Positions 6,505 to 6,628 of a DNA stretch of 6,628 nucleotides are shown piece by piece. The stretch lies in the NCBI GenBank assembly GCA_019912905.1, contig JAIOHO010000652.1, positions 1-6,628 on the forward strand, written 5' to 3'. Source of the DNA: Anaerolineae bacterium (GTDB lineage Bacteria; Chloroflexota; Anaerolineae; Aggregatilineales; Phototrophicaceae). How positions within the stretch are numbered: the stretch's first letter is position 1; each line of letters opens with the position of its first letter. Below the pieces are notes generated by a model, which was not told the DNA's origin, did not search any database, and saw nothing but the letters and a program-made list of their open reading frames with translations. Position numbers and translations under genes: made by a program.

Positions 6505-6628
6505 ATGAACAAGACGAAAGTCCTGGTGGTCGAAGATGATGTCAATATCAGCAAGCTCATCAGCGATTACCTGTCGGCGCATGGTTACGATGTGGCTGCA
6601 TTCCTCGATGGACCCGACGCCATCAAAT
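6505..6628 (+). CDS. Two-component response regulator, N-terminal receiver domain (partial)
   Basis: Only the first 41 residues are in the window. The hydrophobic beta strand followed by an acidic cluster, 'VLVVEDD' (6-12), then 'SKLISDYLSAHGYDV' and 'DGPDAIK', is the standard beginning of a CheY-like receiver domain. In this family the acidic pair binds Mg2+ next to a phosphorylated Asp near residue 55, which is beyond the edge. The output domain is not visible, so a DNA-binding role is unproven. The start at ATG 6505 has a strong AGGGGAGG (6491-6498) six bases upstream. An in-frame ATG at 6499 abuts that site and is less likely. The gene diverges from the PBP-like gene and shares its control region. 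Confidence 0.9.
   Translation, partial: MNKTKVLVVEDDVNISKLISDYLSAHGYDVAAFLDGPDAIK

Overview
The window is a GC-rich, densely packed bacterial chromosome segment. It holds six protein-coding genes, two of which run off the ends, on both strands. The penicillin-binding-protein-like gene has a long C-terminal tail ending in a beta-rich segment and an Ig-like domain. From memory, that layout resembles large class A PBPs of Chloroflexota (Anaerolineae-like), so that phylum is my best guess. It is inference, with no marker gene here to confirm it. I see no rRNA, tRNA, CRISPR array, IS element or other sign of recent transfer.

Left block (1-1348, minus strand). A 169-aa protein with two membrane segments and a charged, Ala/Glu-rich helical tail is followed after 14 nt by the N-terminal 274 residues of a large protein. 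The second protein matches the N-terminal part of type ISP / N-6 DNA methylase restriction-modification proteins. Its PD-(D/E)xK nuclease centre keeps the PD but has lost the E and K.

Middle (1349-3274). A 209-nt divergent promoter region separates the left block from a plus-strand PLP-dependent cysteine synthase-family gene. That gene converges, with only 16 nt between stop codons, on a minus-strand short-chain dehydrogenase/reductase (SDR). The SDR lies 50 nt downstream of the PBP-like gene and is probably co-transcribed with it.

Right block (3325-6628). The PBP-like gene (987 aa from a TTG start that I prefer) has an N-terminal membrane anchor, a glycosyltransferase-51-like domain, a transpeptidase-like domain, and C-terminal beta/Ig-like domains. 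All three transpeptidase motifs (SxxK, SxN, KTG) are replaced, while the reading frame is intact over nearly 3 kb. This suggests a maintained pseudoenzyme rather than a decayed gene. Its upstream region is shared with a divergent response-regulator gene cut by the window end. Two face-to-face promoter candidates overlap there around a small inverted repeat. The PBP-side leader carries three consecutive small inverted repeats.

The most notable point is that two unrelated large proteins here both look like enzymes stripped of catalytic residues in otherwise well-preserved folds: the nuclease domain of the methylase-like protein and the transpeptidase domain of the PBP-like protein.
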